Below are positions 1 to 8,666 of a stretch of 46,645 nucleotides of DNA, in pieces. The first letter of the stretch is position 1, and every line of letters starts with the position of its first letter. This DNA comes from Campylobacteraceae bacterium (lineage in GTDB: Bacteria; Campylobacterota; Campylobacteria; Campylobacterales; Sulfurovaceae): assembly GCA_027024155.1 (NCBI GenBank), contig JALVTE010000027.1:1-46645 (forward strand), read 5' to 3'. The translations under genes were made by a program, and so were the position numbers. The notes under the pieces are model-generated. The model had not been told where the DNA came from and did not search any database. It saw only the letters and a list, made by a program, of their open reading frames with translations.

Positions 1-113
1 TTAACCAATGACAGCGACCTCTTTTATCTTCCTCTTTCTACTTTAGCACCCCTTAGTTTAACATGTTTTTTACATTGTCAAACTTTTTATTTCTTTGGGG
101 TTTTGTATTATAC

Positions 114-180
114 GATGACGGCGATGGCATAGTTTTACATCATGCCATTTTACCGATATAAAATCCTTAACTTAATGGTA
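114..180. repeat. Fragment of dispersed intergenic repeat
   Basis: The stretch starts with GATGACGGCGATGGCA, which recurs with one change at 1550-1565. It contains 7-bp arms ATGGCAT/ATGCCAT and ends in a 21-base segment (160-180, ending TTAACTTAATGGTA) that recurs with one mismatch at 24527-24547. A TATAAAATC block followed downstream by GTGCCCTATAA resembles the TATAAAATC...TTGCCCTATAA layout at 1590-1612. I read it as a decayed copy of a family of non-coding repeats. The rest of 1-235 shows nothing else I can support apart from the -10 box at 224. Confidence 0.5.
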
Positions 181-223
181 ATGGAGGTGCCCTATAATTA
201 TTGTTATTTTTCTATAAATAAGA

Positions 224-229
224 TATAAT
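224..229 (+). promoter_or_regulatory. -10 box of mscS-type gene
   Basis: TATAAT lies in the context AGATATAATC, the same form seen before aspS and rodA here. Only six bases separate it from the ATG at 236, so a transcript starting at the usual distance would have almost no leader. No Shine-Dalgarno sequence is visible. Confidence 0.45.
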
Positions 230-235
230 CATTAT

Positions 236-1411
236 ATGGAAAATATTATAATAAAAATATTAAACTTTTTTAAGTTGAATAGTACAGCAATTTTTTTAAT
301 ATTTACTTATGCTATCTTTTTGTATATACTTTATAAACTCTCTAAGGGTGTGAAAAAATATTTAAAGTTGTATCTTTTTAGAAATAGGAAAGATAGTTTT
401 TATAGGTATCTATTTTTTAGAGTAGATAAAATTGCTAAACCTCTTTTATACTTAATAAATCTATATATTTTTACAAAACTTATTGACTATATCTATGGCT
501 TAAATTATAGTAGTGATATTTATAAAATAGTATTTATTATAAATCTATTTTTGATACTTTGGCTACTTTATGAAATTGTTAAATTTCTTCTTTATTCTAC
601 ATTACGCAATAAAATAAAGACGCAGAAGGGTGCTAGGCGTGAATTATTTAACCTTTTTCTAAATATTGCTAAAATTACAGTTGCTCTTATTGCTACTGTA
701 GCTATTTTGTCTAAGTTTGGTGTAGATATTACTGCTCTTATTACATCTTTGGGTGTTGGTGGGGTGATTGTTGGTTTTAGTGCTAAAGATATGCTTGTAA
801 ACTTTTTTGACTCTATTCGTTTAATAAGCGAAGATGCTTTTAGGCAGGGCGACTGGATAGAGACAAGAGATTTAGAGGGCTTTGTAACAGAATTCGGTTT
901 AACATCTACAAAAATTAGAACTTTCGATAATGCAATGGTTACAGTACCAAACTCTAAACTTGCAAATGACCATATAAAAAACTGGAGCAAAAGAGTAATA
1001 GGCAGAAGAATTAAATTCCACTTACCAATTAAATATACAAGCAACACAAAAGAGATAGATAGAGTCATTTACGAAATATACGAAATGCTACACTCTCACC
1101 CAGATATTGTAAATTTAAATAAAATAAGATATTTAATAAAGATGAAACGAACTTACGAAGATGGGCTATTTAATTTAGAAGATAAATATGGAGTTAGAAG
1201 AACGCTACTTGTCTATTTAGACGAGGTAGATAAGTACTCTCTAAATATTTTAGTATATGCTTTCTCTATATCAGTAAATTGGGAAGAGTGGCTCAGGGTA
1301 AAACAAGATGTTATAAAAAAGATAATTGTAATTATAGATAACTCTAAGTTAGAGTTTGCATATCCTACAAGTGAGATTTTGTTGCGAAATAGGGATGCTA
1401 ACTTAAAATAA
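236..1411 (+). CDS. MscS-family mechanosensitive ion channel
   Basis: This is a small-conductance mechanosensitive channel of the inner membrane, expected to open under membrane tension and release solutes during hypo-osmotic shock. The N-terminal part (about residues 10-160) is a series of hydrophobic helices. The pore-lining region and following beta domain carry the MscS signature, including GVGGVIVGFSAKDM, then FRQGDWIE and the NSKLA stretch typical of the family. At 391 aa it is somewhat longer than E. coli MscS, mainly from extra N-terminal helices. It stands alone between repeat copies at 114-180 and 1448-1612. No Shine-Dalgarno precedes the ATG, but the -10 box is so close that a leaderless message is plausible. 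The family call is firm; the subfamily is not assigned. Confidence 0.9.
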   Translation: MENIIIKILNFFKLNSTAIFLIFTYAIFLYILYKLSKGVKKYLKLYLFRNRKDSFYRYLFFRVDKIAKPLLYLINLYIFTKLIDYIYGLNYSSDIYKIVFIINLFLILWLLYEIVKFLLYSTLRNKIKTQKGARRELFNLFLNIAKITVALIATVAILSKFGVDITALITSLGVGGVIVGFSAKDMLVNFFDSIRLISEDAFRQGDWIETRDLEGFVTEFGLTSTKIRTFDNAMVTVPNSKLANDHIKNWSKRVIGRRIKFHLPIKYTSNTKEIDRVIYEIYEMLHSHPDIVNLNKIRYLIKMKRTYEDGLFNLEDKYGVRRTLLVYLDEVDKYSLNILVYAFSISVNWEEWLRVKQDVIKKIIVIIDNSKLEFAYPTSEILLRNRDANLK

Positions 1412-1447
1412 AACTTGATTATATAATGGAAAAGGTATAAGATTGCA

Positions 1448-1564
1448 CACCATCGCCGTCATCTGAGTGAAGCGAAGAATCTAATCTTCATGGCTATAAA
1501 CTAAGTGTTTGTATCGGCAGTTTGAGTTAGATCCTTCACATTCGTTCAGGATGACGGCGGTGGC
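1448..1564. repeat. REP-like imperfect inverted repeat
   Basis: The left arm (1448-1483, beginning CACCATCGCCGTCATC) and right arm (1528-1564, ending GATGACGGCGGTGGCA) are near reverse complements around a 44-nt centre. The arms contain GAGTGAAGCGAAGAATCT and its counterpart, the kind of sequence found in dispersed palindromic repeats of many bacteria. It lies between two convergent genes. It has no coding capacity and could act as a bidirectional transcript end. Confidence 0.65.
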
Positions 1565-1614
1565 ACTCTTTAAGATTGCCTTATTTGGTATAAAATCTAA
1601 AGTTGCCCTATAAG

Positions 1615-2598
1615 TTAAAACAGAGAGTTATTATCCTCTTCTTTATTCAGTATATCTTCGGGCTTTAAATTATAGCAAAATGCGTAGTGGAAGAAGTTGT
1701 TTTTTAGTATCTCTTTTGCCTCTTGCTCATTTTGGTACCAGTTTGGTCTATCTACTGTATCTAGCTTAGATTTAGGTGGTGTTAAGACAATGCTTTTTAT
1801 CCATTTTCCTTCTTCTCTTAAGTATTGAATTGCTCTATCTACTATTTTTAAATTGTTTACAAATATTAAAACTTTCTCTGTTGTGCCAATATTTGATGGA
1901 GTTAAGTCATCTTCTACATAGAATGGTCTAAACTCTTTTGTATATTTTAAGCGATTTATATCGTACTCTATATCCCAGTCTTGGCAAAATTTTACTACTT
2001 TCTTAATATTATCTATAAATAGTGGCGACATTTGAGCGTTTTGGTAAATGTATTTATCTATTTTAAATGTCGTTTTTAGCAAAGAGTCAGAAATTATATA
2101 ACCATACGCTAACTCTTTTTGTGTTCTATAGTTTGGCGATAGCGACTCTGCTAACTCTTTAGAGTTTGTAATATATACTTCGTAATCAGAGTTTAAGACT
2201 GCTTCGAAACTCTTTTTCCAGTCGCTTGATATTATAGTGTATATACTAGAGCGTCTCGATACAATTTGTTTTAGAAAAGATATATCTATATCTTCAAAAA
2301 GATATATTTTAGACTCTTTTTGCAACACAATATAGCGTAAAAACTTTAGCGTAGCTTCTTTGATAGATTCTACTTTTATATATGCAATTTCGCTATCGGT
2401 AATCTCTAATTCAGCTTCGTAAACTATAGCAAATGCACCATTTTCTATAGCTTTTTGTGCACTCTCTTTATCGGTAGCAAAAAATAGGTCGCCACTATCT
2501 ACTTTAGAGGGGTAGATTGTTGCAGACTCTACTCTATTTATTTTTGGTTCGTTTTGCAGTTCGCCACCGATTATATTTATTAAATTCTCTATTGTCAT
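1615..2598 (-). CDS. MurF N-terminal-domain-like protein of unknown function
   Basis: The first ~90 residues resemble the N-terminal UDP-substrate-binding domain of Mur ligases: DSGDLFFATD followed by AIENGAFAIVYE matches the usual GDLFVAL...A...GA pattern of MurE/MurF. The central ATP-binding domain is absent: there is no GTNGKT-type P-loop in the remaining ~240 residues, so ligase activity is not expected. The rest of the protein is unrecognised. Its ATG shares a base with the metG stop codon (TAATG on the minus strand), so it is the second gene of a metG operon and is probably translationally coupled. I treat it as a conserved hypothetical; the link to cell-wall precursors is inference from the N-domain only. 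Confidence 0.6.
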   Translation of the reverse strand: MTIENLINIIGGELQNEPKINRVESATIYPSKVDSGDLFFATDKESAQKAIENGAFAIVYEAELEITDSEIAYIKVESIKEATLKFLRYIVLQKESKIYLFEDIDISFLKQIVSRRSSIYTIISSDWKKSFEAVLNSDYEVYITNSKELAESLSPNYRTQKELAYGYIISDSLLKTTFKIDKYIYQNAQMSPLFIDNIKKVVKFCQDWDIEYDINRLKYTKEFRPFYVEDDLTPSNIGTTEKVLIFVNNLKIVDRAIQYLREEGKWIKSIVLTPPKSKLDTVDRPNWYQNEQEAKEILKNNFFHYAFCYNLKPEDILNKEEDNNSLF

Positions 2599-4538
2599 TA
2601 AGATACTTTTGTTCCTGCTGTTTTTGGTGTTTCTGGGCGAAGCAAGCTTAAGCCGTTTTCATCTTTTGCGGCAAGTAGCATACCTTCGCTTAACATACCC
2701 ATTAGTTTAGCTGGCTTTAAGTTTGCTACAACACACGCTTGTGTACCTACTAAATCTTCAGGGCTATACCACTCTTTGATACCGGCAATAATTTGGCGTG
2801 GATTCTCTTCGCCTAAATCTACTTTTAGCTTTAGTAGTTTCTTGCTTTTTGGTACTTCCTCTGCTTCTACGATTGTTCCAATTTTTAACTCTGTTTGGAA
2901 GAATTGGTCTATTGTTATAACTCCGCTTGTGCTCACTGCTTTTTTATCCTCTTTTTTAGCTTTTGGTTCTGGTTTTGGAGGCTCTACCTCTTTTAATAAC
3001 TGCTCTTCAACTCTTGGGAATAGTGGAGGAACTTTAGATATTGTAAACTCGTTTAATAAACCTTTGTTGTATATTAAATTTGTATAACTATCTAAGCCAA
3101 TTTCAAAGCCTAGAGCTTGAGATATTTTATCTGTAGTCTTTGGCATTACAGGGTGTAGCATAATTGCAACTTTTGCTAAAATATTTGCTATTAAGCCATT
3201 TAGTGCGAATGCTTGCTCCTCTTTACCCTCTTTCATTAAGTTCCATGGCTGGTACTTATCTATTGCTTTGTTTGCAACACTTAGTGGACGCCATAACTCT
3301 TCTAAGTAGCGGTGTAGTTGCATATCGAAAAGTAGAGGCTCTAGTTTTGCTAAAGATTCATTTACTTCATCTAACTCCGCTTGGTAATGTTTTTCTACAT
3401 TTTCACTATTTACCACACCTTTGCTGTATTTGCCACTCATACCAATAAGGCGGTTAAGCAGGTTTCCTAAGTCGTTACCTAAGTCTGAATTTATTCTATC
3501 TATCAAAGCTTTTTGACTAAAGTCGCCATCGCCACCAAAGGGTACTTCGCGAAGCATAAAGTAGCGGAAGTTCTCTATACCGTAAGCATCTGCAACCTCT
3601 TTAGGGTTTATAACATTGCCTTTAGATTTACTCATCTTCTCGCCGTTTCTTGTCCACCAGCCGTGTGCTGCTATATGCTTTGGTAGCGGTAAATCCAAGC
3701 TCATTAAGAATGCTGGCCAAAAGATTGCATGGAAACGCAAAATATCTTTACCAATTAAGTGTACTCTTGCTGGCCAATAGTCCATTTTTTCATTTGTAGT
3801 GCCATAACCTAGTGCTGTAACATAATTCATTAGGGCATCTAACCATACATACATTACATGTTTTGGGTCGTTTACGCTTTTCGGTAGTTTTACACCCCAA
3901 TCGAAGCTTGTTCTTGTAATTGATAAATCCTCTAATCCACCCTCTACAAAACGCATAACTTCGTTTTTCTTTGTCTTTGGCAGAATACATTTTTCGTTCT
4001 CGTTATACCACTGGATTAATTTGTCTTGATATTTAGATAGTTTAAAGAAGTAACTCTCCTCTTCTACGATAGAGGTCTCTTTTCCACAATCTGGGCATAG
4101 CTCTCCATCTACAATTTGGGTATCTGTAAAGAATGTTTCGCAACTAATACAGTAGTGCCCTTTGTATGTACCTTTATATATATCACCCTTTTGAAGCATT
4201 TTTTCAAACGCTACTTGTACACCTGCTTTATGCTCTTGGTCTGTTGTTCTTATGTATTTATCGTAAGTTATGTCAAACTCATCCCAAAGTGCTTTGAATT
4301 TATAGCTAATCTCATCAGCATACTCTTGCGGGCTTTTACCTCTAGCAAGTGCAGCTTGCTCTATCTTTTGTCCGTGCTCATCTGTTCCTGTTAAAAAGAA
4401 TGTATCTAATCCAACCATTCTTGAGTAAATTGCCAATGTATCTGCAATTATAGTAGTGTATGCGTGCCCAATATGTGGCACATCGTTTACATAATATATT
4501 GGTGTAGTAATATAAGCTTTTTTGCAACTATCGCCCAT
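2598..4538 (-). CDS. metG: Methionyl-tRNA synthetase
   Basis: This enzyme charges tRNA-Met with methionine in the cytoplasm. The class I HIGH motif is present as PHIGHAYTT near residue 20 and the KMSKS motif as GEKMSKSKGN. Between them lie paired zinc knuckles (CISC...CPDC). The C-terminal ~110 residues form the OB-fold tRNA-binding domain (start near TIDQFFQTELKIGTI, with PRQIIAGIKEWY and ANLKPAKLMG), joined by a Lys/Pro/Glu-rich linker. The length of 646 aa is normal for the dimeric form. A Shine-Dalgarno (AGAAGG) lies before the ATG. It is transcribed divergently from the chorismate-mutase-like gene. Confidence 0.97.
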   Translation of the reverse strand: MGDSCKKAYITTPIYYVNDVPHIGHAYTTIIADTLAIYSRMVGLDTFFLTGTDEHGQKIEQAALARGKSPQEYADEISYKFKALWDEFDITYDKYIRTTDQEHKAGVQVAFEKMLQKGDIYKGTYKGHYCISCETFFTDTQIVDGELCPDCGKETSIVEEESYFFKLSKYQDKLIQWYNENEKCILPKTKKNEVMRFVEGGLEDLSITRTSFDWGVKLPKSVNDPKHVMYVWLDALMNYVTALGYGTTNEKMDYWPARVHLIGKDILRFHAIFWPAFLMSLDLPLPKHIAAHGWWTRNGEKMSKSKGNVINPKEVADAYGIENFRYFMLREVPFGGDGDFSQKALIDRINSDLGNDLGNLLNRLIGMSGKYSKGVVNSENVEKHYQAELDEVNESLAKLEPLLFDMQLHRYLEELWRPLSVANKAIDKYQPWNLMKEGKEEQAFALNGLIANILAKVAIMLHPVMPKTTDKISQALGFEIGLDSYTNLIYNKGLLNEFTISKVPPLFPRVEEQLLKEVEPPKPEPKAKKEDKKAVSTSGVITIDQFFQTELKIGTIVEAEEVPKSKKLLKLKVDLGEENPRQIIAGIKEWYSPEDLVGTQACVVANLKPAKLMGMLSEGMLLAAKDENGLSLLRPETPKTAGTKVS

Positions 4539-4606
4539 TTGTAACCTTCTTGTAAAAATATTTTTATTATTTTATCTAAAAATTAGTAAGTATCTTTTAA
4601 AAATGG

Positions 4607-4612
4607 TATAAT
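4607..4612 (+). promoter_or_regulatory. Extended -10 box of chorismate-mutase-like gene
   Basis: The sequence TGGTATAAT gives a TATAAT box with an upstream TG, 31 bases before the ATG at 4643. A Shine-Dalgarno AAGGAG (4628-4633) lies between them. Confidence 0.55.
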
Positions 4613-4642
4613 TTTACAAATTATTAAAAGGAGTGCTAAAAG

Positions 4643-4942
4643 ATGGATATTAAAAAATGCGAATCTTTAGAAGAGGCAAGAGAGCAGATAGATATTATAG
4701 ATGACCAAATTGTAGAGTTAATTGCAGCAAGAAATGCATATATTAAGCAGTTGGCACACTTTAAGAACTCTATAGATGAGATAAAAGCAAAAGATAGAAT
4801 AGACGATATAATAAACAGAATGCGTTCTCGCGCTATAGAGTTAGGTTTATCACCAAATTTAATAAACGACTTATATATAAGAATGATAGACTCTATGGTA
4901 GATACTGAAGTATCAGAGTTTCAAAATGCAAAAAATTATTAG
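4643..4942 (+). CDS. Chorismate mutase type II (AroQ/PchB fold) protein
   Basis: This is a 99-residue all-helical protein. The pattern LEEAREQIDIIDDQIVELIAAR is the first helix of the CM_2 family, with the arginines and glutamine usually involved in chorismate binding. QLAHFK and the second-helix stretch ending in MRSRAIELGLSP continue the fold. Known members either convert chorismate to prephenate or, like PchB, split isochorismate; the sequence alone does not decide. A good ribosome binding site (AAGGAG, 9 bases before the ATG) supports the start. It is a single-gene unit between metG and the SUF operon. Confidence 0.75.
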   Translation: MDIKKCESLEEAREQIDIIDDQIVELIAARNAYIKQLAHFKNSIDEIKAKDRIDDIINRMRSRAIELGLSPNLINDLYIRMIDSMVDTEVSEFQNAKNY

Positions 4943-4977
4943 CAAACTGTTAAATATTTATTAATATTAAAATCTTT

Positions 4978-4999
4978 TATTGGGTAACTCTACCCAATA
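4978..4999. terminator. 9-bp inverted repeat between aroQ-like gene and suf promoter
   Basis: Perfect arms TATTGGGTA and TACCCAATA surround a 4-nt loop. No clear T-run follows on either strand, so it may be a weak terminator for the upstream gene or an operator for the SUF promoter 65 bases downstream. Confidence 0.45.
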
Positions 5000-5063
5000 T
5001 AGCAATATTCTACACTAATTACGACTAAATTACTCCTATTTAATAATTTTTTTGCTAAAATCC

Positions 5064-5092
5064 TTGACATAGAGTTTAAACTTTGCTATAAA
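5064..5092 (+). promoter_or_regulatory. sigma-70 promoter of the SUF operon
   Basis: TTGACA (5064-5069), a 17-base spacer and TATAAA (5087-5092), with an upstream TG making an extended -10 (TGCTATAAA). The expected transcript start is near 5099, giving a leader of about 25 bases before sufB. A -35 this good is unusual in this window. Confidence 0.75.
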
Positions 5093-5123
5093 GTTATTAA
5101 TACAATTTAAATAAAGGCTATAG

Positions 5124-6557
5124 ATGGCACAAGAAGAAGTAAACAAAGCCATAACTGGCGAGTACAATCTTGGTTTCGAGATAGACATCGAGCAAGATAC
5201 AGTACCACCAGGGCTAAATGATGATGTAATAAAGTTTATATCAGCTAAAAAAGATGAACCAGAGTGGATGTTAGAGCTTAGACTTAAAGCATACCACAAG
5301 TGGTTAGAGATGGAAGAGCCAGATTGGGGTAAATTAACTTACGAAAAGATAGATTATAACTCTATCTCTTACTTTTCTGCACCAAAGCAGGCACCAGAAT
5401 CTTTAGACGAAGTTGACCCTAAAATTTTAGAGGCATATGAAAAGCTAGGTATTCCACTAGAAGAGCAAAAGCAACTACAAGGAATAGCAGTAGATGCTGT
5501 TGTGGATTCTGTTTCTGTAAAGACAACATATAGTGAAGAGCTTAAAAAACATGGCGTAATTTTCTGCTCTATCTCTGATGCTATAAAAGATTATCCAGAA
5601 CTTGTAAAAAAGTATATGTTTAGTGTTGTACCAATGACAGATAATTACTTTGCAGCACTAAACTCGGCTGTATTTACAGATGGTACATTTGTTTATATTC
5701 CAAAAGGTGTGCGTTGCCCAATGGAGCTTAGTACTTATTTTAGAATTAATGCACTAAATACCGGACAGTTCGAGCGTACATTAATTGTTGCAGACGAGGG
5801 CAGTTATGTAAGTTATAACGAAGGATGTTCTGCACCTACTAGAGATGAAAACCAGCTACATGCCGCAGTTGTAGAGCTTGTTGCAATGAAAGATGCAGAG
5901 ATTAAATACTCTACTATTCAAAACTGGTATCCAGGTGACGAAGAGGGCAAAGGTGGAATTTACAACTTTGTTACAAAGCGTGGAATTTGCGAAGGTGATA
6001 ACTCTAAAATTTCATGGACACAGGTAGAAACGGGCTCTTCTATTACATGGAAATACCCAAGCTGTGTTTTAAAAGGGGATAACTCAGTAGGAGAGTTCTA
6101 CTCTGTTGCAGTAACAACCCTTGCACAACAAGCCGATACAGGTACAAAGATGATACATTTAGGCAAAAACACAAGTTCAACTATTATCTCTAAAGGTATT
6201 TCGGCTATGAAGGGTCAAAATACATATAGAGGCTTGGTTAAAATTGGTGCAAAAGCAGAGGGTGCAAGAAACTTTAGCGAGTGTGACTCATTGTTAATTG
6301 GTAGCCAATGTGGTGCACACACTTTCCCTTATTTAGAGAGTAAAGATAGCATAGGGCAGGTTGAACATGAAGCAACAACTACAAAAATCAGCGACGAGCA
6401 ACTATTTTACCTAAGACAAAGAGGTATAAACGAAGAGGATGCAGTAAGTATGATTGTACACGGTTTTTGTAAAGAGGTATTTTCGCAACTTCCTATGGAG
6501 TATGCGGTAGAGGCTAGAGCATTATTAGAATTAACATTAGAAGGAAGCGTTGGATGA
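5124..6557 (+). CDS. sufB: Fe-S cluster scaffold subunit SufB
   Basis: SufB is the scaffold subunit of the SufBCD complex, on which Fe-S clusters are built with sulfur delivered through SufE. Typical features are [32 protein letters not shown], the beta-helix core with repeated Gly/Ser-rich strands, and the C-terminal [19 protein letters not shown] block shared with SufD. The length (477 aa) is normal. The start has an AAAGG ribosome site and sits just downstream of the promoter at 5064-5092. Its stop overlaps the sufC start by 4 bases (ATGA), so it is the first gene of a coupled operon. Confidence 0.96.
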   Translation: MAQEEVNKAITGEYNLGFEIDIEQDTVPPGLNDDVIKFISAKKDEPEWMLELRLKAYHKWLEMEEPDWGKLTYEKIDYNSISYFSAPKQAPESLDEVDPKILEAYEKLGIPLEEQKQLQGIAVDAVVDSVSVKTTYSEELKKHGVIFCSISDAIKDYPELVKKYMFSVVPMTDNYFAALNSAVFTDGTFVYIPKGVRCPMELSTYFRINALNTGQFERTLIVADEGSYVSYNEGCSAPTRDENQLHAAVVELVAMKDAEIKYSTIQNWYPGDEEGKGGIYNFVTKRGICEGDNSKISWTQVETGSSITWKYPSCVLKGDNSVGEFYSVAVTTLAQQADTGTKMIHLGKNTSSTIISKGISAMKGQNTYRGLVKIGAKAEGARNFSECDSLLIGSQCGAHTFPYLESKDSIGQVEHEATTTKISDEQLFYLRQRGINEEDAVSMIVHGFCKEVFSQLPMEYAVEARALLELTLEGSVG

Positions 6558-7306
6558 GTAAAGTATTAGAAATTAAAGATTTAAAAGCAAAAATAGGCAA
6601 TAAAGATATCTTAAAAGGTTTAAACCTAGATTTAGAAGAGGGTAAAGTACACGCAATTATGGGACCAAACGGTGCTGGTAAATCAACTTTATCTAAAGCA
6701 ATAGTTGGTCATTACGATGTAGAGGTAACAGATGGTGAAATTATCTATAAGGGTAAAAATATCGTAGATGAAGAGCCAGAAGAGAGAGCATTAGACGGTA
6801 TATTTTTGAGTTTCCAAAACCCTGTAGAGATACCAGGCGTAAATAATGCATACTTTTTAAGAACAGCAGTAAATGCAAGACGCAAGCACCTTGGTAAGCC
6901 AGAGCTAAATGCTGCAGAATTCTTAAGAGCAATGAAAGCAGATGTAGCAGAGCTAGGAATGAAGCCAGAACTAATTAACCGTAGTCTAAACGAGGGCTTT
7001 AGTGGTGGAGAGAAAAAGAGAAACGAAATCCTGCAAATGATGATGCTAGAGCCAGATGTTGTAATATTAGATGAAATCGACTCAGGACTAGATATCGATG
7101 CACTTAGAGCTGTAAGTGAAGGTATAAACAAAATGAAAGATGGCAAAAGAAGCTTTTTAGTAATTACACACTATAGCCGTATATTAGACTATATAGAGCC
7201 AGACTATATTCATGTACTAAAAGATGGGCAGATAGTACATACTGGAGGTTCTGAATTAGTAGAGCAACTAGAAAAAGAGGGTTATAGCTCTTTTGAGGAG
7301 AAGTAA
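6554..7306 (+). CDS. sufC: SufC ATPase of the SufBCD complex
   Basis: This is a soluble ABC-type ATPase that drives conformational change in SufB-SufD during cluster assembly. The Walker A motif is GPNGAGKST (about residue 37), the ABC signature is [13 protein letters not shown], and the Walker B is [13 protein letters not shown], followed by VITHYSR with the switch histidine. The length of 250 aa is typical. It overlaps sufB at its start, and its TAA shares one base with the ATG of the 39-codon ORF at 7306. Confidence 0.97.
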   Translation: MSKVLEIKDLKAKIGNKDILKGLNLDLEEGKVHAIMGPNGAGKSTLSKAIVGHYDVEVTDGEIIYKGKNIVDEEPEERALDGIFLSFQNPVEIPGVNNAYFLRTAVNARRKHLGKPELNAAEFLRAMKADVAELGMKPELINRSLNEGFSGGEKKRNEILQMMMLEPDVVILDEIDSGLDIDALRAVSEGINKMKDGKRSFLVITHYSRILDYIEPDYIHVLKDGQIVHTGGSELVEQLEKEGYSSFEEK

Positions 7307-7425
7307 TGAAAAACTTAACAGTAAATATATTTGAAAAGAAAAAGTTTTTCATTCTCGCCAAAGGCGAAGCTTCAGTGAGAGGAATTTCTCTGAAGCTTGC
7401 TTTAGAGAAAGGAGATATAATATGA
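7306..7425 (+). CDS. 39-aa ORF coupled between sufC and sufD
   Basis: A short open frame begins [15 protein letters not shown] and ends KLALEKGDII. Its ATG overlaps the sufC stop (TAATG) and its TGA overlaps the sufD ATG (ATGA), so ribosomes could pass sufC - ORF - sufD without a gap. The second half is built from two self-complementary segments (7355-7367 and 7367-7398). I do not recognise the peptide. It may be a real small protein, or a repeat insertion that stayed in frame and restores coupling to sufD. The AAAGGAG at 7407-7413 is the sufD ribosome site and lies within this ORF. Confidence 0.4.
   Translation: MKNLTVNIFEKKKFFILAKGEASVRGISLKLALEKGDII
7355..7398. repeat. Double hairpin within the SUF operon
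   Basis: TCGCC-AAA-GGCGA (7355-7367) is followed at once by AAGCTTCAG (7367-7375) and its perfect reverse complement CTGAAGCTT (7390-7398). The words CTCGCCAAAGGCGAAG and CAGTGAGAG resemble dispersed palindromic repeats. It could modulate sufBC versus sufD expression. Confidence 0.55.
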
Positions 7426-8666
7426 AATTAGACATTTTAAATACTCTCGATAGTAATGGTATTTTAAAAGAGCTTGGTGCTAGCAGTTCAAAAAGTGTAG
7501 CTGCTTCAGCTCTTGCAAAGTTAAAAGTGCCTAATAAAAAGACAGAGAAGTATAGATATTTCGATATTGAGCCTCTAGTTTCAAAAGATTGGAAACTTTG
7601 CGAAGTAAAAGAGCAAAATGTAGAAGCAAGTGGTAAAAAAATTGTTATAGAAGATGGTGCTCTGTTAAATAGTGGCGACATAGATGGCGTAAGTGTAGAA
7701 GTAGCAGAGTTTAGCGACATAGATGCCGAGCACTTTGATGGTTTATATTTTTTAAGTCACTTAATGGCACCAAAAGCTATTGTAATTAGATGTAGCAAAG
7801 ATAGTAGCTTTGAGATAGAGCATAATTATACATCTAGCGAATGCCTAATAAATTATAGAGTAGTTATATTGGTAGATGCTAACATACACTGCCAAATATC
7901 AGACAGCTTTAAAGGTGAAGCAAAGAAAAGCTTTATACTTAGCGGTTACGATATATTTGTATCAAGAGATGCATCTCTAAAGTTTATAAAGACTCATACA
8001 CTAAATAGTGCAAACTATACACCAATATTTACAAGCAGATATAAAGTAGATAGCAGTGCTAACTTAAAAATTAGTAGTTTTGATTTTTCATTTGATAATG
8101 GTTTAAATCTGTTTAGAGTTGAGTTAAAAGAGAATGCTAATTTAGATGCTTCTCATCTGTTATATGCAACAGATAGTGCAAAATATGGAATTGTATCAGA
8201 GATAGTACACGAGGGCAAAAGCTCAACATCTAGCCAAATTGCAAAATCTATATTAGATAAAAAAGCAAGAGGGATTTTTGATGCACTAATTCGTGTACAA
8301 AATAGTGCTAAGTGGACAAAAGCACATCAAAACTCTAAGTCTGTACTTCTAAATAGCGGTGCATATATGGCAAGCAAACCACAACTAGAGATATATATAG
8401 ATGACTTAGAAGCAAGCCACGGCTCTACAACAGGTCAATTAGATAACAAACAACTATTCTATCTACAATCTCGTGGTATTGCAAAAGATGATGCTAGAAA
8501 AATGCTAATATTAGCATTTGCCCACGAAATTATTGCAACAGTAGATGATGAATACTTGGCAAACAAAATATACGCAGATTTTGAAACAGCATATTACGGT
8601 AAATATGAGCTAGATTGTATGAAAACTTGCGATAGTTGCGAAGAATCTATATTAGGAATTGAGTAA
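7422..8666 (+). CDS. sufD: Fe-S cluster assembly protein SufD
   Basis: SufD is the paralogue of SufB that completes the SufBC2D scaffold. The N-terminal helical part contains PNKKTEKYRYFD, the middle is beta-helix-rich and weakly conserved as is usual for SufD, and the C-terminal core carries SQIAKSILDKKARGIFDALIRV, LLNSGAYMASKPQLEIY and the conserved DDLEASHGSTTGQLD then QLFYLQSRGI. The length is 414 aa. The stop contains the sufE ATG (TAATG). The ribosome site AAAGGAG is 8-9 bases upstream. Confidence 0.93.
   Translation: MKLDILNTLDSNGILKELGASSSKSVAASALAKLKVPNKKTEKYRYFDIEPLVSKDWKLCEVKEQNVEASGKKIVIEDGALLNSGDIDGVSVEVAEFSDIDAEHFDGLYFLSHLMAPKAIVIRCSKDSSFEIEHNYTSSECLINYRVVILVDANIHCQISDSFKGEAKKSFILSGYDIFVSRDASLKFIKTHTLNSANYTPIFTSRYKVDSSANLKISSFDFSFDNGLNLFRVELKENANLDASHLLYATDSAKYGIVSEIVHEGKSSTSSQIAKSILDKKARGIFDALIRVQNSAKWTKAHQNSKSVLLNSGAYMASKPQLEIYIDDLEASHGSTTGQLDNKQLFYLQSRGIAKDDARKMLILAFAHEIIATVDDEYLANKIYADFETAYYGKYELDCMKTCDSCEESILGIE

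Noticed and set aside
592-1068. 158-codon minus-strand frame inside the MscS-type gene
   Set aside because: It is antisense to a clear coding sequence, shows no recognisable domain, and has no ribosome site or promoter.
1448-1564. CRISPR repeat or IS remnant
   Set aside because: Only one inverted pair is present, with no spacer periodicity and no transposase-like frame.
6745-7146. 133-codon minus-strand frame opposite sufC
   Set aside because: Serine/isoleucine-rich composition typical of an antisense shadow; sufC is unmistakable on the other strand.
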